From Dactylis glomerata (Eukaryota; Streptophyta; Magnoliopsida; Poales; Poaceae), in assembly GCA_007115705.1 (NCBI GenBank), contig QXEO01001032.1, positions 836,301 to 900,300 on the forward strand: 64,000 nt of DNA, given 5' to 3'. Each line of letters starts with the position of its first letter. Positions within the stretch are counted from its first letter, which is position 1. Positions 12,346 to 23,568 of the stretch are shown here, piece by piece. The notes under the pieces were generated by a model that ran no database searches, was not told the DNA's origin, and worked only from the letters and a program-made list of their open reading frames with translations. Made by a program: the position numbers and the translations under genes.

Positions 12346-12656
12346 TTCTCCCCCCTTGATCTCAACTTTACTTTTAACTTTATACTTTGTACTTTACTCA
12401 TTTTATCACGGATCAGTACATAGAGCATGTTTCATCGTCACAGCTCAATTTCTGATAGAATCAAACGGCTACAATATACTTCTCTGTTTTGAAACAAATT
12501 CTTTTCCTTTTGGGCCTCTTATGATCTAGGAATCATAGGCTTCCCATTAAACCCATGCCGGCTAAGTGTTCCTTGAACACTGGGTGGTAAGCCTTTCGTA
12601 AGCGGATCCGCAAGAATATCCTTTGTCTTTATATGCTCGAGACTTATGGTGTGATC

Positions 12657-13175
12657 CTAGATTTTATCTTTCACAACATAATACTTCACTTCTATTTGTC
12701 TGGTAGCTTTACTCAACTTGTTGTAGTGAGCATAGAATATTGCGGGCTGGTTGTCACAGTACATCTTTAGTGGTTTGTCAATGCAATCTACCATTTTCAA
12801 GTCAGGTATAAATTTCTTTAGCCATATCGCCTTCCCCGTGGCCTCAAAACATGCTATAAATTCTGCATACATCATGGATGATGCAGCTATCGACTGTTTG
12901 CAGCTTCTCCATGAAATAGCCCCTCCTGCAAGAGTAAACACGTATCCTGACGTGGACTTTCTATCATCTTGGTCTCCCACATAATCTGCGTCTGAATACC
13001 CTCTTATCTCTAGGGAATCAGATCTTCTATATGTTAGCATGAGGTCTTTTGTGCCTTGCGCATAACGCAATGCTTTCTTTACCATCTTCTAGTGCTCTAT
13101 GTCTGGATTTGCTTGATATCTACCGAGTACCCCGGTGATAAAAGCTAAGTCAGGGCGAGTGCACACTTGTGTTAA
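12657..13175 (-). pseudogene. Copia RNase H domain fragment
   Basis: The minus-strand frame 13085-12657 reads like Copia RNase H, with YSDADYVGDQDDRKSTSGY near its start, SCKQSIAASS in the middle and MYCDNQPAIFYA further on. The acidic residues of the active site can be seen. The link to the reverse transcriptase (13086-13175) contains stops, so it is not translated as one polyprotein. Confidence 0.88.
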
Positions 13176-13866
13176 CTATAAGCTTCCAACAGCCAAAGCA
13201 TATGGTACTGCTTTTATTTGATCGATCTCATATTGGTTCTTGGGGCATTGAAATTGCCCAAAACTGCCGCCCTTGACTATAGAAGCAGGTGTGGCATTAC
13301 TCTTATGCATATTATATTTCTTTAGAACTTTTTCTAAATATGCCTTCTGTGATAGTCCTAAAACTCCATTTTTCCTGTCTCGTTGAATTTTTATGCCCAA
13401 AACATATGATGCTTCACCAAGATCTTTCATATCAAAGTTTGAGGACAAGAACTTCTTTGTATCTCGTAACTAGAATAACATCACTGCTAATAAGCAGGAT
13501 ATCATCCACATACAAGATTAGGAAAATATATTTCCCACTTTTAAACTTTGCGTATACGCAGTTGTCCTCAACATTTTCTTTAAATCCAAATCTTTTATAT
13601 GTCTCATTAAGCTTTAGGTACCACTGTCTAGAGGCTTGCTTTAATCCATAAATAGATTTCTTTAGGCGGCATCCCATATCTTCCTTGCCTTCCATGATAA
13701 AACCCTTGGGTTGTTTCATGTAGACCCTTTCTTCTAAATCCACGTTTAGAAATGCCGTCTTTACATCCATCTGATGTATCTCTAAATCAAAATATGTAAC
13801 TAATGACATTACGATCCTGAAGGAATCCTTACATGAGACTGGAGAAAATGTCTCATTGTAATCCAC
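13176..13866 (-). pseudogene. Copia reverse transcriptase fragments
   Basis: Two overlapping minus-strand frames make up the domain. 13866-13432 has DYNETFSPVSC, HQMDVKTAFLN, IYGLKQASRQWY and the catalytic YVDDILL; 13448-13176 continues with MKDLGEASYVLGIKI and the end of the palm and connection region. A frameshift at about 13440 separates them. Motif order and spacing are those of Ty1/Copia. Confidence 0.92.
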
Positions 13867-13995
13867 CCCTTCTCTTTGTGTAAATCATTTTGCCACAAGT
13901 CGGGCTTTATACTTTTCTACATTCCCATTAGAGTCATACTTTGTTTTGTAGACCCATTTACAACCTACTGTTTTGGCTCCTTTAGGAATTTCTTC

Positions 13996-14397
13996 TCAGT
14001 CCCAAACATCGTTGGAACTCATAGATTTCATTTCATCTTCCATGGCCTCCAACCACTTCGATGAGTTAGGGCTTCCCATGTCTTCTTCATATGAAGTGGG
14101 ATCACCTTCCATATGAACTATTTCTGTGTTGTAAACTATATAATTGGTAGAAATAGCAGATTTCTTAACTCTTTTGGACCTTCTAAGGGCCTCATTTTCT
14201 GGCTTATTATGTGCCTCAACTTCTGGCACATCTATTAAAGGTGGCTGCTGCAGCTCCCTTTCATGCTCAATAATGGGTTCAGTCGGCTCCTGAAGGACAG
14301 GTTCCGGATCTTCACACCTTGTTGTCATGGGTGGAGTTACAACAGGTGCTTGCACCGCAACCTTAGGGATTGTCAGTGCAGGTACAACAGGTAGCAA
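13996..14397 (-). pseudogene. Copia integrase-RT linker region
   Basis: This is an open frame of 133 residues, rich in P, E and V, with RRSKRVKKS and then SSKWLEAMEDEMKSMSSNDVW, the segment that normally comes just before Copia reverse transcriptase. Stops on both sides isolate it from integrase and reverse transcriptase. Confidence 0.8.
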
Positions 14398-14465
14398 AAA
14401 AATGGCTCCTGAATCATCAGATTAGGTGCATGCACCCTCTTCTCCTCAAAGATCGATTTTCTGAG

Positions 14466-15138
14466 CTATCGTGCTCCCCTCATCATTTCATCCTCTAAGA
14501 AGACCGCATGTCTTGTTTCTACAAACTTTGTATATCTGTTTGGAGTGTAGAATCGAAAACCTTTTGATCTATCAAGATAGCCAATGAAGTGGCAACTGAC
14601 TGTTTTAGTATCTAGCTTTGCAATATTTGGATTAAACACTTTTGCCTCAGCTGGGCTCCCCCACACCCTTAGGTGTGCAAGAGAGGGCACTCTGCCTGTC
14701 CACAACTCGTATGGTGTTTTGTGCACCGACTTGCTTGGTACTCTATTGAGGATGTGAATGGCAGTTTTTAACGCCTCCATCCATAACCCCAATGGTAAGG
14801 TGGAGTAACTCATCATACTGCGCACCATATCCATAAGCGTATGGTTACGCCTTTCAGCTACTACCATTCTGCTGAGGCTCGCCCGGCATTGAATACTGGG
14901 CTACTATGCCAGTCTCACGTAAGAACCTTGCAAAAGGTCTAGGGACTTGGCCAAATGGAGTATGCCGATCGTAGTACTCCCCACCATGGTTAGATCTCAC
15001 TATATTTATTCTTTTGTCATGCTGATTTTCGACTTCAGCTTTGAATATGTTAAATTTATCCAACGCTTCAGATATTTCTTTTATTGGATAAATATAACCA
15101 TATCGGGAGTAATCATATGTGAATTTTATGAATGAGTC
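14466..15138 (-). pseudogene. Copia integrase core and C-terminal part
   Basis: From 15138 down the minus strand carries the integrase core: FTYDYSRYGYIYPI with the first aspartate, then VRSNHGGEYY where the second catalytic aspartate is asparagine, then, after a frameshift at about 14860, VVAERRNHTLMDMVRSMMS with the glutamate. LLGLW-, ILNRVPSK- and FHFIGY-type motifs follow. The N-terminal part is at 25214-25862 across the nested insertion. The D-to-N change by itself argues against activity. Confidence 0.9.
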
Positions 15139-15143
15139 ATAGC

Positions 15144-16780
15144 TGCTTGATGCGGGCAGATAACCACCCAGTTGGGAACCCCAAGAGGAAGGTATGATGA
15201 GCACAGTAGTAAGTTTTCCCTCAGTAAGAAACCAAGGTTTATCGAACCAGTAGGAAAAAGCCAAACTTTAGAAGGTAATGCCTGCTAGCTTCGCGATAGC
15301 TCCGGACAATTTATAAGGTGCCTCGTCCAGGGCTTTGCTTTGCACCAGCAGCAACGTGGAACCTGCACACAACACAACCAAGAACTTTGCTCCCAACTTA
15401 CGATGAGGTTGTCAATCTCACCGGTTTGCTGTAAACAAAGGATTGAGCATATCGAGTGGAAAGTAATAGTAGTATGCGAGAAAGTAAATAGTGCAAGTAA
15501 AAGTAAACAGTAATAGCAATGTAAAGGAAATTGGACCGGGGTCCACAGTTCACTAGTGGTGTCTCTCCATAAGATAAATAACGACATGCTGGGTAAACAA
15601 ATTACAGTTGGGCAATTGATAGAATAAAGATAACGTGCATATGTCACGAGGATCACTATGAGATTTACTCTGGGCATTACAACAAGATACATAGACCGCC
15701 ATCCAACTGCATCTATGACTAATAATCCACTCGCGGGGAATCATTCGAGGACCCCTTGAGTATTAAGTTGCGAACAACAGATAACTGCATTAAGCAAAGT
15801 GTGTAATGTAAACAAAGCAAATGTCCTTGGACACAAGATTGTTGTTTTCTCCCTAGTGGTAACAGCACATCTACAACCTTAGAGGTTTTTGTCACTCCCC
15901 CAGATTAAATAGAGGCATGAACCCAACTATCGAGCATAAATACCCCCTCTTGGAGTCACTAGTATCTACTTGGCTAAGATAGCTACTAACAACGGAGAGC
16001 ATGCAAGATCATAAAAAACATAGAGATAACATAAGATAATATTCAGCACATCAACTTAACATAACACCAATATTCATCGGATCCCAACAAACACAATATG
16101 TAGAATTACATAAAGATAATCTCGATCATGTAAGGCAGCTCACGAGATCTAAACATGAAACACATGGTGGAGAAGACAACCATCTAGCTACTGCTATGGA
16201 CCCATAGTCCAAGGTAGACTACTCACTCATCGCACCAAAGGCAAGCATGGCGATGAAGAAGACCTCCGGTGGCGATTCCCCTCTCCGGCAGGGTGCCGGG
16301 AAGAGCTTCTGGACCCTCCCGATCTCGGGTCGGCGATGGCGGCGGATCGCGATGTGTTTCTCGAAAATTGATTGGGTATTTAAGTTTTTCACGTCGGGGG
16401 GTCTTTATAGGCGAAGGGGCGGCGTCAGGAGTGGACCAGGGTGGCCTGACCCATAGGGGGCGCGGGCTAGGGGCTAGACGCACCGCCCCATGGTGTGGCT
16501 AGCCCGTGGCCCCCCTCCGTCTCCTCTTTAGTCTTCTGAAAGCTTCGGTAAATATTAGGAGGTTTGGCTTTTGTTTCGTCCAATTCCGAGAATATTTCCT
16601 GTGTAACTTTTCTGAAACACAAAAACAACAGAAAACAGGGAATTAGCACTGTGGCATCTTGTTAATAGGTTAGTTCTAGAAAATGCATAAAAATGCCACG
16701 AAGTGTAACAAAACACTAAGCAAATGGTGTAAGAACAAGCATGGAGCATAAAAAATTATAGATATGTTTGAGACGTATCA
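15144..16780 (-). repeat. Athila-like copy 1, 3' LTR
   Basis: It starts TGCTTGATGCGGGCAG and ends GAGACGTATCA on the plus strand. About seven mismatches to its partner can be counted in the first 140 bases. A minus-strand TATAAAG at 16409-16403 is the likely TATA box. Confidence 0.93.
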
Positions 16781-19716
16781 AGCATCCCCAAGCCTAACTC
16801 CTGCTCGTCCTCCAGTAGGTAAGTGATAACAAAAGAATAATTTTTGAGGTGACATGCACCATCACAATCTTGATCATCTATGTAAGCATTGAGTGCTGGG
16901 ATCAAAAGAACTTAAAACATGGGCATGAAAGACATAATCTTGATAGAAGAAACTTAGCAACCATGTTATAACATGAAAAAGAACACAAACAAAAGATCAT
17001 GAAAAATGAAACAATGAAAGTCAAACGTGTGTTCAAATCATATGGAAAAACATAGCAAATGGTTTTTAGCTTGTCCTCATGGAATAGCAAAACATAAATG
17101 CATAGGACACCTTCAAGTTTAAGAGGGCGACTAGATACAAATAATTTAAGAACAAGTGAAACCATAATAATGAATCAATCAATGATAAACTTTGGGACTA
17201 TGCACATTAAACTCAGAATAACAACTATGCTCTCTTAGACGGTCCATAAAGGTAGAAGGTGGTGACTCAACATAAAAGTAAAAGAAAGGCCCTTCACAGA
17301 GGGAAGCAGTTATTGCAAGTTTTATAAACCTTCAAAAATTATGGTACTTACTAGCTTTGAGCTCTCATTGCCCCATCATAGGCATCTTGAATGGTTAAAG
17401 TTAATGCGAGTACAATTATGAAGCATATGCTTGACAAATCATAAGTTGAAAACCTCTTGTCCCGTGAAGTACGAATACCCAAACATGCTACTCGACTTAG
17501 AGTGCCAAGCAAGCTCTTGTCATTGTAAGTATATGCGTATCATCGAGAACCGCCAACGGGGTACCTCCATGCCCGATGACATGGAACAAGCCCACATCAA
17601 AATGACAGGACAAATAGACAATGAACACCTCGACATCTCTTTTATTTACCATTGGTATAGCTTTTTATTTTGAGATGCATCGTCGAATGTTCACTATGGG
17701 CATGCTGTAAATTTCCACCATGAATTATGCATGGCTTAGATTGGCGGCCCAGGCGTTTCTCTAACACATATAAAAACTCTATGATCCCGCAAGATTCCCA
17801 ACTTGTTTCACATCGTGAGTATCCATAAACAAAAGATCACGATATCAACTCAAATAAGAAGTGCAATGTTGAAAGCTTACCCCATGATGACATGGTTTGG
17901 CTAATTTCCAACTTACAACTTGCAAGCATAACAACTCAACATAAGAGAGCCACAATGTCAAATTTTTAAGAACAAGAAAAGTAAAGTGTGCCATCAGGTT
18001 CATGAGAGCTTTACTGACCAATTTTCGCATAAACACCAAAAAGAGTTCAATTTGAAGGATAGATAAAAGCATGTCAAATGTACTTTGGAATAGTAAATTG
18101 CTAATAGGTATGTATGGTGGACACATTGGAATAACTTGGTTTTTGGGAGTTGGATACACGAGTAGAGCTCATACTCAGTACAAAATGAGGGCTAGCAAAA
18201 GACTGGGAGCGACCAACTAAGAGAGCAATAACGGCCATAATCATGCATAGCGACAAAACATCATTAAGAGAAGCATAAAATGACATCAAAAGTCAAAAAC
18301 TAAATGATCATAAAGGCTTATGGCGACTTTGTATGAGTCAAAAATGTTGTAAGCATGCGCCAAGTCAACCCAAATAAAGCATCAAGGAGAAAACCAAATT
18401 AATGCTTCCAAATAATAAAAACAACGCATGATTTTTTTTCAATGGCTCATTAAGCAATCTCAGTCATTTGAGACAAGTCATGCTACAGCAAAACCACTAA
18501 GCATACTATCAAAATGATATCAAGCACGACATGCAAAAGTCTAAGCCGCAGTCTAAACAAGCTCCTTTTTGTACCACTTTTTTGCATGATTTTTTTTTCT
18601 CTTTTCCAACACCATTCGAACCTTTTTGAAACAACTCTTTTGATGAAAACCAACATGGACCAGAGGTCAAAATACACCTTGATGCAAAGATAAAACAAGA
18701 TCTGAATAAAAATCAAGGCAAAAAATGAAAGCTAAACGCAGTTTTAGAAAAAGAGAACACTCGTTGAACGATAACAGTGAAAAACGGAGTGTTCTTGGCA
18801 AATGAAAAACGAGTAAATCTCCTCCAAAAGAAAATTTGTTGGGGTCCAACCATTTATTGCAGCAAACAAAACAAAACAAAACTGAAAACTAAAGTAAAGA
18901 CGCTCCAAGAAAAATGCATAGTGCATGAAGCAATAAAAATATAGTGTGTTGAAAGGTGACCTGATTTTTGCCGATGAAGAAGGGGTGCCTCGGGGGCATC
19001 CCCAAGCTTTGACGCATGTACCTCTTGGATATTTCTTGGGGTGCGTGGGCATCCCCAAGCTTGAGCTTTTGTCCATTCTTCAACTCATCTCATCATTCTC
19101 CAATCCCTACACTTGAAAACTTTCTTCATACAAAACTCAACACAATTCTATTAGCAACATTAGTGTAAGCATAATAATGAATCAACCCTTTTTTGGTTTA
19201 GATTTCAACTCAAAACCACCACATATAAAGCATATACTACTATAGCAACTTCCCCAAAAGTTTCGTGATCAAAAGAACTAAAAAAGAAAGCGATCGAGAG
19301 GCAAACACAAATAGTGGCAGAAATCTGTCAAAACAGAACAGCTGACAAAGGTCAATTTTTTCCAGGGTTTTCTGTTGCTCAAATCAAAAGGTGTAAAACT
19401 AATGAAAGTTTGGATATAACCTGGGGCATATGCACAAGAAATCACAGGTCAAATAGATATTCTGAGAATTTTCGCGAATGTTTACGGTGCAGCACCGAAA
19501 TCTGTTTCAGGACAGCAACTTCCCCAAATCTTACCTCACTCAAATTAGAGGTTTCTCTTGGCACAAAAAAGAAATAAAAATGATAAGGAGCAGTTATTAC
19601 AGTAGTAATAACTTTGAAGACTCAAATAAAAGAAAAAGATCTGAAAGTAAAACAATGGGTTATCTCCCAAGAGTGCTTTTTTTTAACGCCTTTGAGCTAG
19701 GCACAGAAAGTGCGAA
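16781..19716 (-). other. Athila-like copy 1, long non-coding 3' internal region
   Basis: About 2.9 kb between the retropepsin-like frame and the 3' LTR has no supported protein. The same sequence recurs at 55180-57830 and 60901-63835, so it is a conserved, untranslated part of the family. The short frames in it are not kept between the copies. Confidence 0.8.
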
Positions 19717-20310
19717 TCAAGTAATATCAAGCGATGAAGCATCAAGTTCATAATTTGCTCTAAGAATAGAGTCAAAAATTAATTTCTTCCTCTTCCTAGG
19801 GAAGTGTTCCATACCTTTCTTGAGTGGGAATTGATATTTGATGGTGCCTTCCTTCATATCAATGATGGCACCTACAGTTCGAAGAAAGGGTCTTCCCAAA
19901 ATAATAGGACATGAAGCATTGCATTCAACATCTATAACAAGAGAATTAACGGGAACAAGGTTATTGTTAACCATAATAAGAACATCATTAATCCTTCCCA
20001 AAGGTTTCTTCTTAGCAACATCAGCAATAGGAACATCATAATAACACTTTTCAAGTGGTGGTAAATCAAGCATGTCATAAATTTTTCTAGGCAAAATAGA
20101 AATACTAGCACCTAGATCACATAAAGCATGGCAATCAAAACTATTAACATGCATATCAATGATGGGTTCCCAACCATCTTCTAACTTCTTGGGAATAGAA
20201 GCTTTTTGCTTCAACTTTTCATCCCTAATTTTCATAAGAGCATTGGTAATATGCTTTGTAAAAGCAACATTTATAGAACTAGCATTGGGACTCAAAGTAA
20301 GATTTTGCAA
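19717..20310 (-). CDS. Retropepsin-like protease region of Athila-like copy 1
   Basis: This is a 197-residue open frame. CDLGASISILPRKIYDML (near residue 65) carries the retropepsin aspartate in the DLGAS form common in plant Athila-type elements. CPIILGRPFLRTVGAIIDM near residue 135 is the family's flap-to-second-hydrophobic-motif segment, and the end is basic (PRKRKK). It follows the gag frames in the same direction and would be part of a gag-protease protein. The first methionine is unlikely to be a true start. It would process Gag in virus-like particles. Confidence 0.8.
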   Translation of the reverse strand: MQNLTLSPNASSINVAFTKHITNALMKIRDEKLKQKASIPKKLEDGWEPIIDMHVNSFDCHALCDLGASISILPRKIYDMLDLPPLEKCYYDVPIADVAKKKPLGRINDVLIMVNNNLVPVNSLVIDVECNASCPIILGRPFLRTVGAIIDMKEGTIKYQFPLKKGMEHFPRKRKKLIFDSILRANYELDASSLDIT

Positions 20311-20976
20311 AAAAAAATAACTTCAAATATATTGCAGCCATCAACATCAAAATCATTGAAAGAAATAGAGCTATCAACTCCTACACTCCAAAAAATTTCA
20401 GCACTCTTTTGAGAAAAAGTTTTTGTAGTTTTGGCCTTTTTAACACAAGGAGTAGGAGTTTTCTCTACACCAATCAAAGTAAGAGGATTGCTAGCATTTG
20501 GATCAACATTATTAGAGGTAGTAATGGTACATACCTTCATCTTTATAGCAATCTCATCTTCTCTTTCCCACCTGGCATGCAATTCTGCTAACATCCTAAC
20601 ATTTTCATCAATTTTAACTTGGATAGCATTAGCAGTGGCAAAAGTATTGCTTTACTTCACCTCATTAGGCAACACTTTTAGTTTCAGAAGTTCAACATCA
20701 AGAGCAAGGCTATCAACTTTAGAAGCAAGAATATCAATTTTGCCTAACTTTTCCTCAACAGACTTGTTAAAAGCAGTTTGCTTACCGATGAAGTCCTTGA
20801 GCATGACTTCAAGCTTAGAGGGTGCGACCCTAGTGTTGTTGGAGGAATTACCATAAGAGTTACCATAACCATTACCATTGGTAGAAGGATACGGCCTATA
20901 ATTGTTACTAGCAAAATTGTTCCTATAAGCAATGTTGTTAAAATTATTATTTCTAATGAAGTTTACATCAACATGC
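20292..20976 (-). pseudogene. Gag-like region of Athila-like copy 1, downstream part
   Basis: Minus-strand frames 20987-20652 and 20594-20292 form one interrupted coding stretch. It has an Asn/Tyr/Gly-rich part (NNYRPYPSTNGNGYGNSYGN) followed by coiled-coil-like KLEVMLKDFIGKQ and KVDSLALDVELLKLKV. A stop or shift near 20650 separates the two frames. The first few residues of the upper frame belong to the solo LTR; the true upstream part lies at 23230-23520. Confidence 0.75.
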
Positions 20977-23229
20977 TGAAAGGACACGGATGACGCCTAG
21001 AGGGGGGGGGGGTGAATAGGCGATTTAAAACTTTTACGAGTGGCTTGACAAATGCGAAATAAAACTAACGTTTAATTTGCCAAGCATACAAAACCTAAAT
21101 AAACTAGGTTCACCTATGTGCACCAACAACTTATGCTAAACAAGATAAGCAACTATGTGATAGCAAGATATATATAACTTCAAGCACGAAGGCTATCACA
21201 AAGTAAATTGCATAAGTAAAGGAGTTCGGGTATAGAAATAACCGAGGCACGTGGAGACAACGATGTATCCCAAAGTTCACACCCTTGCGGGTGCTAATCT
21301 TCGTTGGAGCGGTGTGGAGGCACAAGGCTCCCCAAACGCCACGGAGGCTCACCGTAATCTCCTCGAGCCCTCCCACCAAGATGGAAGACCCGATCCACTA
21401 TGGGACCCTTGAGGGCGGTCACCGAACCCGCACAAAGCTTGGGGCTACTCCACAACTTAATTGGAGGCTCCCAAATCCACAAAGCCACTGAGATTGGGGC
21501 ACACTCCACAACTCAATTGGAGGCTCTCAATAATCGCCACGGAGGCACCACAAAGCTTGGGAAGATCTCCACGACTTAATTGGAGGTCCCCAAGAAATCC
21601 ACTAAGCTGTCTAGGGTTCCAAGAACCCAAGAGGAAATAAGCTTCTTGCTTTCACCAACGAATCTCCGAGGAGAACTCAAACTGATGCACCAAATGCAAT
21701 GGCAAGAACACACGAAGTGCTCAAATCCTTCTCTCCCAAATCCTACCAAAGCAACAAATGCTATGGAGGATATGAGAGGAAGAACAAGGAGGAAATCCAC
21801 AAAGAACTCCAAGATCTAGATCCAATAGGTTCCCCTCACTTAAAGGAGAAAGTGATTGGTAGAAATGTAGATCTAGATATCCTCTCTCTTTTCCCTTAAA
21901 AAGATGCAAGAAACATGGAGGGAAGTGAGGAGGGAGAGAAAGCTTTGAAGGTCAACAATGGAGGAGAGAGAAGCCCAAAAACGTGGTTGGTTCAAGGAAG
22001 AAGAAGGGTATTTATAGGTGAGGAAAATCTGGCCGTTGGAAGCAAATCCCGCCAAAGTTCGGCGGAAAGTCCGGCGCCGCCGGACTTTTCGCCGGACGGT
22101 CCGACGGACGCCAAAAAGCCCCCCAGTAGAGCGGTTCGGCAGGCCGCCGGATTTTTCCGGTCTTGGGCCGGATTTCCCGGCCTAGAGTCCGGCCCGGCCG
22201 GACCTGGCGCCGAACTTCCCGCCAAGAAAAAACATCAACACGAAAACGGCCATAACTTTTGCATCCGGACTCCGTTTTCGATGAACTTGGGCTCGTTGGA
22301 ATCACCACAACGAGCTCTACACCTTCATCTATAGAAACATAATAGTCCAACAAAGGAGGATGAAACCAAATGATAAAAGGTTTGACTTAGCTATAAAGAA
22401 GAACCGGTAAAACCTCCAAACACCAAAAACACAATAAGAGTTCTATACGAAATCCGTTTTTGATGAGCTAGAGCTTGTCATGAAAATAACCACAAGCTCT
22501 AGAACCTCACATGGATAAAATCCAAATAAGAACCAAGAAAGATAATGTCAAGTATGCAAAGGTTTGAGCTCTCTCCGAACGATACGAATAAGTTACTCAC
22601 TCGAGAGCCCCTCTTGATAGTATGGCTATCGATCCTAAACCCGGTCTCCCACACTATGAGACCGGTAAGAAAGAAACCCTATCAAGAACATACCTTTGCC
22701 TTGCGCATTCCACTTGAGCTAGATGGTGATGATCTTGATCTTCTCAAGTTGGACAACCTTTCTTGATTGTGCTTGCTCGGTGAAGTCTTCCGGATTGCTC
22801 CCCCATACTTCACTATGGGAGAGACACTAGAGAAATATCTGCACAAGTCCATTACCACCAAATGGACACTGAGCTTCAAGCAAATGATATCTTCTAGAAG
22901 CCTATCTTGAACTTGCGCTTCGACTTGATCAACATTGCACTTCATCATCTTCTTTCATAATGATGATGTCTTGAGAATGCACATGAGAGTTCACTCCATC
23001 TTATTCCTCAAGACACTCTATAGGCTCAACTCCCTTATGACCAATCTTCGGATCACTCCTTGAATAACACCTTGGTCATCACATAATCTTCTTTATATGC
23101 ATCTTGTTACAACCTTGAAACCAACATATGGCTCAAGAGTTGTCTACGGACAAGTCCTACAAATATAACTCGATGCAAACATTAGTCCATAGGGATTGTC
23201 ATTAATTACCAAAACCACACATGGGGGCA
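20977..23229 (-). mobile_element. Solo LTR (about 2.25 kb) with a perfect target duplication
   Basis: It starts TGAAAGGACACGGATGACGC and ends ACACATGGGGGCA on the plus strand, flanked by CATGC at 20972-20976 and 23230-23234. There is no internal domain or second LTR, so this is what LTR-LTR recombination leaves. The Gag frame of the host element resumes directly across it. A minus-strand TATAAATA (22016-22009) suggests transcription toward lower coordinates. A CCGGAC-rich block lies at about 22050-22220, and imperfect repeats with CCACAACTTAATTGGAGG lie at about 21430-21600. Short frames inside are not genes. Confidence 0.92.
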
Positions 23230-23520
23230 CATGCTCTTTCACATGCTCTTCTTGAGAAACCAAAGAGGCCAAAGGAACGTTATTAGGATCAACATGAGCT
23301 CTATCATTAGAAAGCATAATCATAATAGCATCAATCTTATCACTCAAGGAAGAGGTTTCCTCAACAGAATTTCCTTCTTACCTTGTGGAGCTCTCTCGGT
23401 GTGCCACTCAGAATAATTTACCATCATGTTGTCGAGAAGCTTTGTTGCGGCGCCCAAGGTAAGGGACATAAAAGTGCCTCCAGCAGCTGAATCCAATAGT
23501 TTTCTTGAAGAAAAATTCAG
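23230..23520 (-). pseudogene. Gag-like region of Athila-like copy 1, upstream part
   Basis: The minus strand from about 23520 reads GGTFMSLTLGAATKLLDNMM, then SEWHTERAPQGKKEILL, then SDKIDAIMIMLSNDRAHVD up to the solo LTR junction at 23230, after which the frame continues at 20976. The N-terminal gag part present in copy 2 is missing here, because this segment starts almost directly after the primer site. Confidence 0.75.
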
Positions 23521-23541
23521 TCCTTGCAGAAATCTTCTTTT

Positions 23542-23559
23542 TCCCCGGCAACGGCGCCA
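23542..23559 (-). other. Primer binding site, tRNA-Asp type
   Basis: On the minus strand this reads TGGCGCCGTTGCCGGGGA, nine bases inside the 5' LTR. It fits the 3' end of plant tRNA-Asp and is the primer site typical of Athila-group elements. It sets the element's direction. Confidence 0.88.
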
Positions 23560-23568
23560 GAAAAAGTT

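Noticed and set aside
16223..16502. Short open frames (MAMKKTSGGDSP...) that recur at 24657, 54646 and 60367
   Set aside because: Conserved only because they lie in copies of the same LTR, near its TATA box; reading runs in both directions and frames break differently in each copy.
19314..19577. Short plus-strand frame repeated at 57470-57720 and 63430-63590
   Set aside because: Part of the non-coding internal region of the Athila-like family, opposite to its transcription; changes between copies include shifts.
21131..22353. Several 70-139-residue frames on both strands
   Set aside because: They fall inside the 2.25 kb solo LTR and lack any domain.
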